From: Cristatella mucedo
Lineage: Eukaryota > Bryozoa > Phylactolaemata > Cristatellidae
Direction of reading: 5' to 3'
Assembly: GCA_009760855.2 (NCBI GenBank)
Contig: WPIO01000023.1
Span: 2,641,501-2,705,500, forward strand
Length of the DNA stretch: 64,000 bases
The position numbers and the translations under genes were made by a program. Positions 63,456 to 64,000 of this stretch are shown piece after piece (position 1 is the first letter of the stretch; every line of letters starts with the position of its first letter). Under the pieces are notes generated by a model, which searched no databases, was not told the DNA's origin, and saw only the letters and a program-made list of their open reading frames with translations.

Positions 63456-64000
63456 TTGCGTGTCTAAATCGGAATTGGCAGATCTGAAAAATACAAAATT
63501 AACAATCTGCATAATATGCGACTTTTGTCCCCGCATTTTAAACCTTGGCCCGTATTACGGCTTGTTAAGGCGCATGCTAGTGACCTTGAAACGGATCCAT
63601 TATAGAATAGCGTCGCTCCTTGTACATTTCATAACTCGGCCAATACTTCACCAATGAACGTTACATTTCAAATGGGAGTTCATCTGTGTTTGCATATTAC
63701 TTCTTAAGTTTATTTCCGATTTCAGTCGGATAAATATTGCTATAAATGTCGTCAAACAACTCGGGAGCTTGATTTTCCATAATCATGGATATGTGTGTAT
63801 AGCAATACTTAAAGAACCTATATCAGAAATAAACTCCTGAAATTCTGTAGTTGCAGAAATTAACATACTTTTCAAATTTAACATTGATCGTGATATATTG
63901 GTCGTGCTATGGAATTACAGCACACAAAACGGCACTGTAGCTGAAACGGCTAAAAAGTCATAGGGGTGCACCACAACAAACTGCAAACATAACAACCTCG

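Overview
This is animal genomic DNA: multi-exon genes with GT-AG introns from 36 nt to about 17 kb, and intronic and intergenic space filled with truncated LINEs, tRNA-headed SINEs, microsatellites and a few other dead elements. Nothing is bacterial or viral. A gene joining an immunoglobulin (Ig) domain to a fibrinogen-related domain points to an invertebrate bilaterian. That pairing is best known from gastropod FREPs, so a spiralian is a reasonable but unproven guess.

Four genes can be assembled by hand from matching splice phases. (1) Minus strand, 8.2 kb to the left edge: the 5' part of an FKBP6/shutdown-type immunophilin. (2) Minus strand, about 61.5 kb down to 19.1 kb and perhaps 11.5 kb: TMX3, a transmembrane ER disulfide isomerase. 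Eleven exons are placed, including a WCGHC thioredoxin exon and a transmembrane exon. (3) Plus strand, 41,391-53,959: a complete eight-exon, 793-codon secreted protein with signal peptide, Thr/Ser-rich linker, one Ig domain, Pro-rich region, coiled coil and C-terminal fibrinogen domain. (4) Plus strand from 61,654: a short unidentified gene, head-to-head with TMX3 about 150 bp away.

The main result is that gene (3) lies entirely inside one TMX3 intron (37,073-54,202) on the opposite strand. Its last codon is 244 bp from the nearest TMX3 exon. No single long ORF shows either gene; both appear only when exons are joined by phase.

Mobile DNA: about 20 fragments of a CR1/L2-type LINE share a 3' hairpin and an ATT-rich tail. 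One tRNA-derived SINE family carries the same 3' hairpin, and a second SINE family has a different tail. A 1,800-bp solo LTR (9,332-11,131; TSD AATC) contains a 19-copy 16-bp minisatellite. There is also a 5'-truncated R2/NeSL-type retrotransposon (about 14.3-15.4 kb), a dead ZBED5-like hAT transposase (about 25.9-26.7 kb) and an unexplained 0.4-kb duplicated segment (16.0 and 18.5 kb).

Layout: 0-8.2 kb FKBP6 with LINE/SINE introns; 8.2-19 kb repeats, including the solo LTR and R2-like fragment, with one candidate TMX3 tail exon; 19.1-37 kb TMX3 3' part; 37-54 kb the large TMX3 intron with the nested gene; 54.2-61.5 kb TMX3 5' part; 61.6-64 kb the short unknown gene and SINEs.
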